NCBI GenBank assembly: GCA_934045905.1
Contig: OW203768.1
Coordinates: forward strand, 22,535,060 to 22,599,059
Source of the DNA: Leuctra nigra
Lineage: Eukaryota > Arthropoda > Insecta > Plecoptera > Leuctridae
DNA length: 64,000 bases
Direction of reading: 5' to 3'
Part shown: positions 22,955 through 33,400 of the stretch, in pieces
Layout of the letters: every line of letters starts with the position of its first letter
Numbering within the stretch: the first letter of the stretch is position 1
Notes under the pieces: model-generated
Databases searched by the model: none
What the model saw: only the letters and a program-made list of their open reading frames with translations
What the model was told of the DNA's origin: nothing
Position numbers and translations under genes: made by a program

Positions 22955-24010
22955 TCATCTTCTTCTCCTCCTCTATGTTTTATGGCCTTGAATCGAGAAA
23001 ATAAGGAACACGACTGACGTCTAGTGGATTCTTTGGTACAAGGGGGATAATGGAGGATATAAAGGGTTTATTAATGTAAATAAATGATATTAAATTTGCT
23101 TTAGTTGTTTGTTATGGCCAGGGACGGATCTAGCCTCTTGTCATGGGGGGGGGGGGGGCGATTTATGAAAATATGGGAGGTGGTCTGGGGGGTACCCCCA
23201 GCCACGGGCGTCTGCAGAATTTCTACCAGGGTGTGGGAGGAAGGCAAGGAAAATAATTGTCCCACGGGTTAAGGGGGGTGTGGGGGGCGTGCCCCCCACC
23301 TGCCCCGCAGGGCATTTTTTGGTTTTGGACACTTTGAAATCAAATTTTGAGCCGTTATGAGGTGTATTTTGTTGAACAATTCAATATTTTTTAAACTTTG
23401 ACACTTTGGGGTAGTGCCCCCAACTTGCCCCGCAGGGTATTTTTTGGTTTGTTGACACTTGAAATTATCTTGTTTTAGTTTTTTGGTTAGCAAATGAAAC
23501 TATACGTAAAACACCACCAAATTTTCATGTTATCCTGACATCATTGCCTCCCCCCCTGTTGACGCCCATGCCCTCAGCCGGCAAAGGCCTATCGCCGAAG
23601 GCGAATTTTTTCGAAAAATTGAAGAAAACATTTTTAGTTTTAAGGCACTTTTAGAGCAAAGATTAATCCTTGCCAATAAACAAGCCATGATTACCATATT
23701 TTTGTGAATGACGCAATGCAAAATCAACATGCTGATCTTAATAAAAGGTGGATGAGGAATCATGGGGGGGGGCGATCGCCCCTTCCGCCCCTCCTTGGAT
23801 CCGCCCCTGGTTATGGCTGAAAAAGTAAACTTGTAACTAAATCTAAATTTCATTTCTCCTTTTTCACTGCCCTATGGAAACACGAACATCAAAATAAAAA
23901 AGTGAATCTAAAAAGTTTCCTGCCAGAAGTGGCTCCCTCACGTATCGCTTATTTGTTCGAATAGCAGCCAACTGATGATAGGATTATTAGGTTATGTGTT
24001 TGTCATTTGT
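22955..24010. repeat. Dispersed repeat, inverted copy at 36045-36320
   Basis: Blocks such as AAGGAACACGACTGACGTC at the left and GTTTCCTGCCAGAAGTGGC with CTCACGTATCGCTTATTTG at the right recur in reverse order and orientation at 36045-36320. The copy here is longer mainly because a hAT-like element is inserted at 23119-23809. The identity of the repeat is unknown. Confidence 0.65.
23119..23809. mobile_element. hAT-like MITE with perfect 8-bp target duplication
   Basis: Termini are CAGGGACGGATC and GGATCCGCCCCTG. The 8-bp direct repeat GTTATGGC occurs at 23111-23118 and 23810-23817. The inverted relative at 36175-36182 has a single GCCATAAC, that is, the empty site. An 8-bp duplication and CAGGG ends are typical of hAT transposons. 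The interior has G-rich tracts and the phrase GCCCCGCAGGGCATTTTTTG, but no transposase. Confidence 0.88.
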
Positions 24011-24452
24011 TAGCGGATTCACTTTGAATCACAGATATTCGACTCCTATTTGTAATTTTATTTCTATATGTCTACTATTTTAATGCACAATCTAATATAC
24101 CGGATGACGCTAAAAAAGCACTGCTGAGAGGTCACTATTCGAAACTAGGTATTGAAGGGTTCTAATTTATAAAACATAGCAAAATTTAATATGTGAAAGT
24201 TACAACATATTATTATGCGCCAAAAATAAAACTTCATTTATAGTTCTGTCGGAGTGACCTCAAACAGGGAGAATTTTTTGTGCCTACAAACATATTCAAT
24301 CATATTTTAGGTAGGTAATTACATATTTCTGAGATCCATTGTATAAATCAAAATTATAATATTATATCATTTTGCAAAAGTTCCAGTCAATATGTGGGAC
24401 TATTCACAGAAATCTAAAAACAAGAAAGGATACTAATATATCATGACTTTAT

Positions 24453-25627
24453 TGAGCGAGCGAAGCGAGCGACTCCTTTTGGCTCTTTTGACACGGACTT
24501 CTGTTTTTTTGTATGTTCTTTTCTGTTACTGTCGCTATACAAGTCACAGTTTTCTTCGATCGAGCTTAAATTTTGCACACATGTAAGGACAAAAATCTCT
24601 TTCGATTGGTTGGTACGATAAATTTGAATTTTTGGTAATTCATTACGACCTACATTTTCCCCAATCCTACATAGTTTCAGCCAAACCCTTATATTGTCTT
24701 AAAATTTAAGACCATCTTTCCGTGGTTTTTGAAATTTAAACTAGAACCGATTGACCGATCAACTTAAAACTTCGCATGGTGGTTGGGACCAACATTTTAA
24801 GTATTTTTGCCAATTTTCAGTCTAATCTGTTGTTATTTTCGAAAGTGTTTGTCATTTTAAGGACATTTATTCCATAATCTTGAAATATTTGAATTAAATG
24901 CTCCAAGGCCTGTAGAGAGCCAAGCAGTCCACAATTTCCAGTAAAATGAAAGCATTTTTGAGCATTAAGTATGTAGGTAGGTAAGACTTCACGACACAAT
25001 GGATCTGTTATCAGGGGCGGATTAATGATTTTGGCGCCCCTAGGCTAATTCAAGAGTGGCGCCCCCCCCCCCCCCTAAAATTCTAAAAAGAAAGCCGGGA
25101 TCTAGAAAATCCCTACAGATATACATATAATTTTCTTATATAGAATCCCTATTGGCCCCGCAGGGAATTTTTTTAGTTTTTGATACAAAAGAATCGAGTT
25201 TGAAGCTATTTTGGCATCATTTTCAAAGAAATTTATAGTGTGTAATGCAATATTCTTGGGGAAACTTTAGACAAATGTAATATAATTTCTAACTATTTAT
25301 TTGTTTATGGAATCCCCATTGGCCCCGCAGGGAATTTTTTGAGTTTTAGTTACAAAATAATCAATTTTGAAGCTATTTTGGCATCCATTTCAAAGAAATT
25401 TAAAATTTGTGATATGCAACTTACAACAACACAAAATACCAGGGGACGCCGCGGCGACGCCCCCTTGGTAGCTTGCGCCCCTATAGGCTATCTGTTATTC
25501 ATCCAAAGTATTTATATGGAGATTGGAAAGTTGCAAAGAAAATCGTCTTGTGTCGTGTCGTGTATCGTGACTGGGGATGTTGCAATGTGCTCGCTCATCA
25601 ACGCGTTACACTGAGCGTTTTCCTAGT
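24453..25627 (+). mobile_element. Helitron-like element, copy D (with internal insertion)
   Basis: It begins TGAGCGAGCGAAGCGAGCGA and ends CACTGAGCGTTTTCCTAGT at 25627. The first 400 bp match the other copies. From about 25013 to 25490 there is a foreign block that starts CAGGGGCGGATTAATG, contains C-rich runs and GCCCCGCAGGGAATTTTTT twice, and resembles hAT-like ends. Its right boundary is unclear. Confidence 0.65.
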
Positions 25628-27429
25628 AATATCTTTGATACAGGGGAAGAAAGATAAAAGTCAATTTTAAAGGTAAACTTGTCTGAAAAGTGAAATACCA
25701 GACATGTTTATGCCTCCGGTTAAATATTTATTTTCATGGAATCAATATTTCAATCAAACTGAGAGAATATTTTGATAACTCATACAAAACACATCGAGAT
25801 GAACCCTCTTCAAAAATAGACTTGAATCGGTCTTCCCCTGTATCTTCTAATGATAGTCGAGAACTGAATAAAAACACTTTCGGCCACTGATCGTCTGAAG
25901 AATGTCTCTCTGCATTGAAACCCGTTATCTTGGACTCTCTCTGCACCTCGCTATCTTGTAGTCAGTCGCTGGGTCAGATGCTATGTGTTGTGTTCATCGT
26001 GTTGTGATCCGTCGTTGGTGATCCACGTTGACTCGACTATCATTGAGTGTCAGTGAAGTAGCCAAGTCGTTGCTTTGTTCTCATGTACAACACACAAGCT
26101 GCCGTCTGAGGTAATAAGATAACTCTTCCTTATTATTCAATAATCCAACTGCGTACAATACTCGACAAGTGGATACAAACTAACAGTAATATCAAATAAC
26201 TTAAAAATTAATTTTGTATGTAAGTGAAAATCAATACCATGCCTATTATGCATAAGTGAAAGAATGTTAACGAATAAAATTAAATCTAAGTTATGAACAA
26301 AATAACTTGTATACGTCTCTCATATTTTGTGAAGAGGACTATTTTACTACTCAAGTCGTTACATTTTAGTCAATAAAAATAAATAATTTTCTGGGACATT
26401 TTGGCGGGAATATCTTTGTGTGACGTATTTCAGAATTATGATGAAATATCCAACAATTAGACTTTGTTGGCAAGGCAAGACGTAGCCTTGACGTTAAAGT
26501 AGATTTTTTGTTTAAAAATTCGAAGAATTTTATCAAATCTTTTCTAAATAATTTCCGTGAAAGCTTATTCATCATATAACAAATGTGCCTAAGTTTACGC
26601 ACTTTTCAACTTTCATAAAAACAATTATTTATTGTTTTGGTCTAGAAGAATATCATTGAACCATGGGTTCCAAAGAAAATTTAGGAGGCGGTGGAAATTT
26701 TGACAATAATGTTTTTTGATTGCCTGTGTTTAATTCTCAGTATAATTATTTATCATTTATACCAATTGTTGTGCCACATTAGGGATGGATGGGTAATAGC
26801 ATCTTGTGTTAATTTGTCTGCTAGAAATCCCAATCATGGCTACTCAATTCGCGTCTGAGGTAAAGAATTTGCTCTACTTATTGACCGTTGCAAATAGATC
26901 TGCAACAATCACTATGTATTGTATTTCTTAAAATAAAGTTATGAGCTTACCAGTTGGTAGATTTATAGTGGATAGAGACGTGCATACTGCATAATATATT
27001 TAATTGCATACTGTTCACACATAGATAATGTTTACAATTCTGATGAAGGATCAAGACGTAACATGGAAATGGAATGAGGAACCATCACAACACTGTGATT
27101 TCATCCCCCTCTCATTAGTAACAATTTAATAATTGAACAATTGATTTCGTTGCTAGGTTACCGGTTACCGTAGATCAGTTCCAAAAATTATCTGGGTGGC
27201 TGTGGTAATTCCGACAGAATAATAAAATGATCGTAGGTAGATAATAATAATATGTTATGATCTAAATTGAAGTTTTAGATGGAGACACGTCAATAGATAT
27301 CTAAAAAAAATCGAATTATGTGATGAATCTTTTTAGCCTGATTTGCTTTCATCAAAGCATTGAATTATTTTATTATTTTATTACTATCAATCATAGTTAT
27401 TCGTAGATATAATTCTGTGCCGCGGAGGT
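25628..27429. other. Unique non-coding DNA with weak exon candidates
   Basis: A GC-richer segment at 25930-26109 ends GCCGTCTGAG|GTAATAAG. A short segment at about 26821-26859 has an acceptor-like GTCTGCTAG, an ATG at 26836 reading MATQFASE, and a donor GAG|GTAAAG. Either could be a short 5' exon, and neither has independent support. The rest is AT-rich. Confidence 0.25.
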
Positions 27430-27690
27430 AGAAGGGCGGAAGTCTATTTCCATGATTCTTGAGGAGAACACATAAACCAATAATGTTCTAGGTTCATCAA
27501 ATCATATTTGTATTGGTAACATGAGTCATTGTGTAAGAGAATACTTTAATCATAACTTTATTTTGTTGACATCAGTCAAATGATAATTGATAGAGCTTGA
27601 TTTCATCATTCAAAAAGTGTGCAACGCAAAAAAGCGAGAAAATGGACTTGAGCTCTTCTACCTATGATGTAGAATTTGGCATGCATGTTT
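27430..27690 (+). repeat. Dispersed repeat, direct copy at about 31000-31660
   Basis: Phrases such as CCATGATTCTTG, GTCATTGTGTAAGAGAATA and GCGAGAAAATGGACTT recur in the same order at 31020, 31485 and 31622. The two copies are diverged and differ by insertions. The element type is unknown. Confidence 0.5.
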
Positions 27691-27729
27691 CCCCCCTCGT
27701 AGCAAGAGCTCTAACGCCGAGCGCGGCTT

Positions 27730-27868
27730 TTAGACATATCTTCAGTAGATCTTCAGTAAGCAGCGATCTTCAGTTCAGTAACCTACGGGGCGCGCGCGAC
27801 TCGGAACCGTCGGCACTTCATTTAAAAGCCAAGACAGCCAGATATTTTCATGAATTGTTTAGTGATAG
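27730..27868 (+). promoter_or_regulatory. Possible promoter and 5'UTR exon of the Mpv17-like gene
   Basis: Several copies of the insect initiator-like TCAGT (near 27731, 27742 and 27762-27768) lie in front of a CpG-rich leader (GGGGCGCGCGCGACTCGG). The segment ends AGTGATAG|GTAAAG, a reasonable splice donor, at 27868. The first acceptor of array 1 is less than 400 bp downstream on the same strand. As Mpv17-like exon 1 begins at an acceptor, an upstream non-coding exon must exist, and this is the best placed candidate. Transcript data are needed to confirm it. Confidence 0.35.
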
Positions 27869-28237
27869 GTAAAGTAAAGAAACAGCAAGTGGACCACCGA
27901 TACAACAAGATGGCAAAGTGGGTGAATATCAAGATAACTTACAATTATAGTTCCTGATTTCCATTGGCAGTGTACCTACAAGCTTTTGATCAAGTAACAA
28001 AAGGCAATTTTATATTTTCGAAAAAAATCAAAACCTATGATAAAATGAGGAATAAGGAATGAGGAATGAGGAAATAAACCATCCACACATTTATGCTATT
28101 ATTTTATACACGATGGACCAGGTATCTATTTGTTGCATTGTAGTATTTTTAGTGTCTAGTAGTTGTTTATTGGGTTAGTACATTTTACACGACAAATCCA
28201 GAAGTTTGGAGCTAAAAATGGACAATTGAAATGAAAG

Positions 28238-30371
28238 AAACTGATGAATTTTCCAAGATGAGGCGGCGTCATGACAGCGTTCATCAGGGCGGCGTTTAGC
28301 AAGTATCCGCGTGTCAGCAACTGTGTGGTGTACGATACTAATACTTGTTACAGGCTGGGGCGGCGCCATGACGGCGTTCATCAGGGCGGCGTTCAGCAAG
28401 TATCCGCGTGTCAGCAACTGTGTGGTGTACGATACTAATACTTGTTACAGGCTGGGGCGGCGCCATGACGGCGTTCATCAGGGCGGCGTTCAGCAAGTAT
28501 CCGCGTGTCAGCAACTGTGTGGTGTACGATACTAATACTTGTTACAGGCTGGGGCGGCGCCATGACGGCGTTCATCAGGGCGGCGTTCAGCAAGTATCCG
28601 CGAGTTAGCAACTGTGTGGTGTACGATACTAATACTTGTTACAGGCTGGGGCGGCGCCATGACGGCGTTCATCAGGGCGGCGTTCAGCAAGTATCCGCGT
28701 GTCAGCAACTGTGTGGTGTACGATACTAATACTTGTTACAGGCTGGGGCGGCGCCATGACGGCGTTCATCAGGGCGGCGTTCAGCAAGTATCCGCGTGTC
28801 AGCAACTGTGTGGTGTACGATACTAATACTTGTTACAGGCTGGGGCGGCGCCATGACGGCGTTCATCAGGGCGGCGTTCAGCAAGTATCCGCGTGTCAGC
28901 AACTGTGTGGTGTACGATACTAATACTTGTTACAGGCTGGGGCGGCGCCATGACGGCGTTCATCAGGGCGGCGTTCAGCAAGTATCCGCGTGTCAGCAAC
29001 TGTGTGGTGTACGATACTAATACTTGTTACAGGCTGGGGCGGCGCCATGACGGCGTTCATCAGGGCGGCGTTCAGCAAGTATCCGCGTGTCAGCAACTGT
29101 GTGGTGTACGATACTAATACTTGTTACAGGCTGGGGCGGCGCCATGACGGCGTTCATCAGGGCGGCGTTCAGCAAGTATCCGCGAGTTAGCAACTGTGTG
29201 GTGTACGATACTAATACTTGTTACAGGCTGGGGCGGCGCCATGACGGCGTTCATCAGGGCGGCGTTCAGCAAGTATCCGCGTGTCAGCAACTGTGTGGTG
29301 TACGATACTAATACTTGTTACAGGCTGGGGCGGCGCCATGACGGCGTTCATCAGGGCGGCGTTCAGCAAGTATCCGCGTGTCAGCAACTGTGTGGTGTAC
29401 GATACTAATACTTGTTACAGGCTGGGGCGGCGCCATGACGGCGTTCATCAGGGCGGCGTTCAGCAAGTATCCGCGTGTCAGCAACTGTGTGGTGTACGAT
29501 ACTAATACTTGTTACAGGCTGGGGCGGCGCCATGACGGCGTTCATCAGGGCGGCGTTCAGCAAGTATCCGCGTGTCAGCAACTGTGTGGTGTACGATACT
29601 AATACTTGTTACAGGCTGGGGCGGCGCCATGACGGCGTTCATCAGGGCGGCGTTCAGCAAGTATCCGCGTGTCAGCAACTGTGTGGTGTACGATACTAAT
29701 ACTTGTTACAGGCTGGGGCGGCGCCATGACGGCGTTCATCAGGGCGGCGTTCAGCAAGTATCCGCGTGTCAGCAACTGTGTGGTGTACGATACTAATACT
29801 TGTTACAGGCTGGGGCGGCGCCATGACGGCGTTCATCAGGGCGGCGTTCAGCAAGTATCCGCGTGTCAGCAACTGTGTGGTGTACGATACTAATACTTGT
29901 TACAGGCTGGGGCGGCGCCATGACGGCGTTCATCAGGGCGGCGTTCAGCAAGTATCCGCGAGTTAGCAACTGTGTGGTGTACGATACTAATACTTGTTAC
30001 AGGCTGGGGCGGCGCCATGACGGCGTTCATCAGGGCGGCGTTCAGCAAGTATCCGCGTGTCAGCAACTGTGTGGTGTACGATACTAATACTTGTTACAGG
30101 CTGGGGCGGCGCCATGACGGCGTTCATCAGGGCGGCGTTCAGCAAGTATCCGCGTGTCAGCAACTGTGTGGTGTACGATACTAATACTTGTTACAGGCTG
30201 GGGCGGCGCCATGACGGCGTTCATCAGGGCGGCGTTCAGCAAGTATCCGCGTGTCAGCAACTGTGTGGTGTACGATACTAATACTTGTTACAGGCTGGGG
30301 CGGCGCCATGACGGCGTTCATCAGGGCGGCGTTCAGCAAGTATCCGCGTGTCAGCAACTGTGTGGTGTACG
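28238..30371 (+). repeat. Array 1: 22 x 97-bp units, each a 3' splice site plus exon 1 start
   Basis: Each unit is 19 nt of intron end (ATACTAATACTTGTTACAG) plus the first 78 nt of Mpv17-like exon 1 (GCTGGGGCGGCGCC, then ATG and 21 codons with CCGCGTGTCAGCAACTGTG). Exactly 22 periods of 97 fit 28238-30371. Unit 1 is clearly diverged (11 of 19 intron-part bases match, and TTCCAAG replaces TTACAG). Units 2-22 are almost identical, except that units 4, 10 and 18 carry GAGTTAG for GTGTCAG. TACTAAT is a perfect branch-point motif. Only the last unit runs on into the true exon. The 66-74-residue open frames here are copies of this unit, not genes. Confidence 0.95.
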
Positions 30372-30436
30372 GAACGCTCTACACAAGCGCCGAGCTCTCT
30401 CAACAGATATTCACCAAGAGGCTGTTCTCCACACCG
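30294..30436 (+). CDS. Mpv17-like exon 1 (start codon exon)
   Basis: The acceptor TTGTTACAG ends at 30293 and the donor CACACCG|GTGAGT follows 30436. The ATG at 30308 is in a GCGCC context and opens 43 codons, beginning MTAFIRAAFSKYPRVSN and ending FSTP, phase 0. YPRVSN and AELSQQ are typical of the family's N-terminus. The start was chosen because it is the only ATG after the last acceptor that is in frame with the conserved residues. The exon's first 78 nt are the 22nd copy of array 1, and the unique part begins with GAACGCTCTAC. Confidence 0.9.
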
Positions 30437-33400
30437 GTGAGTGAACTACCTTTCAGGAATATAGAGATGAATTACGTACATGAATGAGGGAAGGGTGTAA
30501 GATGTGTGACAACACTTTTTCACATCTAACTCATATTTAAATAGTGATTTTTACGTTCATTTGTTGTGTCGCCAGGTTTTGATAATCAAATTTATGAGTT
30601 GTTTTGTTTTCTTGAAGGAGGGTGTGGGGTGTACATTATGTGTGACATGATCATAGGGGGGAGGACGATTGACACAAGTTTAGACATACCTGGGGGGGGG
30701 GGGGGGGGGGGGGGTCAAAAGGCCTACATAACTGTGACATCATTAATGGACGTCCCCGAAGTAGTATATTGATGTGGGAAGAACATAGCAAACTATAAAT
30801 CTGCAGGAGCTTAGAGGAACCAAGCCATACTGTTAGCGAGTTTTTCATTTGCTTGATTTTTTCACTTTTTTAGGACCCACTTTCAACTAATTTCAGCACT
30901 TCACTAATAGATCCTGAAAATGATAGAAAACATTCTGTTATCAAATGATGCATTGGACAGTCATCATTCATCGCACGTTGACATAGACACGTTCAGAGGT
31001 AAAAAAAAGGTCCGATGTCCATTTCAATGATTCTTGTGTTGAACTCAAAAGCCAGTAATTCTGCGTTCGTCCATGCATTTGAATGAACAGGCGTGTAGGA
31101 ACTAAATTTGCAAAGGGGGGGGGGGGGAATAATATTGGAAAATAACTTGAGCTGGATATACTTGTGTCTACGAGACAATGGGGGGTCTGAGGGGAGGGCT
31201 CCGCAGCAAAATGCGGGTCCGGGGCGCACAGACCCGGAATTTTTTTGAATTTCAGAAATCAATTTGGTGCATTTCTACGCGTTTTTAACACTTTTTAAGC
31301 AAAATGTTTCTTGACACATTAATGTATAAGAACATAGGGAGGGGAATTAAATCATGTGAATAAATGAATGAATGAATGCATTTTATTGAACAACTTAGAA
31401 AAATAATATTACATGTCATAGTTCTACTTTTCACAATTCCGGATTTTGTATAAGTGACACCACTGATCAAAAAGGTGATAATAAGTCATTGTGTAGGAGA
31501 ATATTTCAATGTAACTATATTTGCTGACAGGCAAATGTGGTCAACACTGCAATTGATATAGATATCTTGATTACAGTATTTAAAAAGCATGTATACCTAT
31601 TAGTTATTACCTAACTAAAAGACGAGAAAATGGACTTCGGGCATTCTACGTCTGATGTGCACATTGAACTCTACTGAAATGAATGTGTTTGGTGTTGCTG
31701 ACATTCTGAAGATAATATTTCCAAAACATTGTGCTCTGTCGAACAGTTCAAATGGTATTAGCAAAATAATAAGTCCATAATTATACGTTAAAAACATGTT
31801 TGTCAGAAGAAGTCACGTCGCCGGAGGGCAAATGCCTGAAAGAGATGCCACGAAATGTTTTGTAGACTTCTCAGAAATCGGCCAGAGAGGAAGTTGTCTT
31901 TGCTCATTTTTTGTTGTGGGGAGGGGGGGGGGGGGGGATAGACATCAAGTCGTGGAAACTGCTAATATCTTCATGCGGTTGAATAAGGGGTGGAATACCT
32001 GCCTATTGTAATTTTTACAACTACATTGCAAAAGTGCAAGTAGGTTGTAGGGGAAAGTTGCCTAAAGTGACCCGCAGTCGATCTGTGGATTGGGATTTTC
32101 TTGAAAAACATGTATTTTACGAACCCCTTAGCGAGCTCAACCCAAGAGAAGGCTCGGCATGAACAATGGGACATGGTGCGCACGCAGGTAAAGTAGGGGA
32201 CGGGAAAGTAAAAAGACCCCTTTCCAATCCACAGATCGACTGCGGATGACTTTAGGTTGGACCATTTTTCTTATTTCCTCATTTTTGAGGAGGGGTTTTG
32301 AGATAATGAGTTCAAAATAATTCAGCATATATACTGATATATTGGACGAATATTGCGCCCAGTATTGTTTTTTTATCTGACATACTTGTTTCAGAAAAAA
32401 AAAAGTGTAAATTTGTTCCAATTTAGGAAACCGGTCTCCTAAATTGGACCAGTGGGTGCCTTATTTGGACCATAATTATATGAATACATATTTTTTGAAA
32501 ATTGCAAGGAAAACATTTGTTAACAATATTTTATTATTTGCTCAATTGTATACCTAATGCATTATTAATTGACAGAAAACACTAAAGTGAACATTATTTC
32601 GTCTCAGTAAGCCTTAATCAAAGTATGTAGCATTTGGAATAATTCATTTCGTTCATTATGTAATTTGACCGTTGCTAACTGTAAAGTGGAAGATTTAAGG
32701 TTAATTCATTAATTGAATGTAATAAGTATATATTTCTACTTAAAAAATAGCAACAAATCTAATAAGAATTACTACTACTACATCAAAGTGGGGTTATGTA
32801 GCGGTCCAATCAAGGAACCTCCTAGCGGTTCAATAGAGGCAACTCGCTTCTTTTAGACATGAATAGTAAAAACAAACACCCACCATCAGTTAAAATAAAT
32901 GAGTGAGCATTTATAATGTGCCCATGTGATCACTTTACAATATAGTATTGTAGTTTTTATAATAAAACTTGCCGTTTCGATCATGATGTCTTACAAACAA
33001 GGAGGGGAAACCTTGTAAAAGTAGCTAAATTTCGTAAAATCGATTTATTTGTTGAGTCGATCGATATATCGACTTGACAATCGATTGGCGCGTTGTTTTG
33101 ACCTTGAGAATACATCATATTCATAGAGGCTGCGTGTGTTACTACTAACGCGGGAAATACGAGGGTGGTCCAATTAAGGCGCCGGTCCAATATCGGCAAC
33201 TCTCCCCTAAGGAGTTTCTCGATCTCTGCTCTCCTGCCACGGTGCAGCTTGTCTCGTAAGATTTCACGAAACACTTTTTCGAACTGCGTTCTTGCATAGC
33301 TCTACCCAGGATGTCTTACAATTAAATAACAAACGATTTTGCCCGATTACACGTATTACTCGAGAAATTACCTAAGATTAGATATTTTTTAATGTTGTCA

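Noticed and set aside
28175..30487. Series of 66-96-residue + strand frames in array 1
   Set aside because: They start on non-ATG or repeated positions within the 97-bp unit and include intron sequence. Only the last copy belongs to a real exon.
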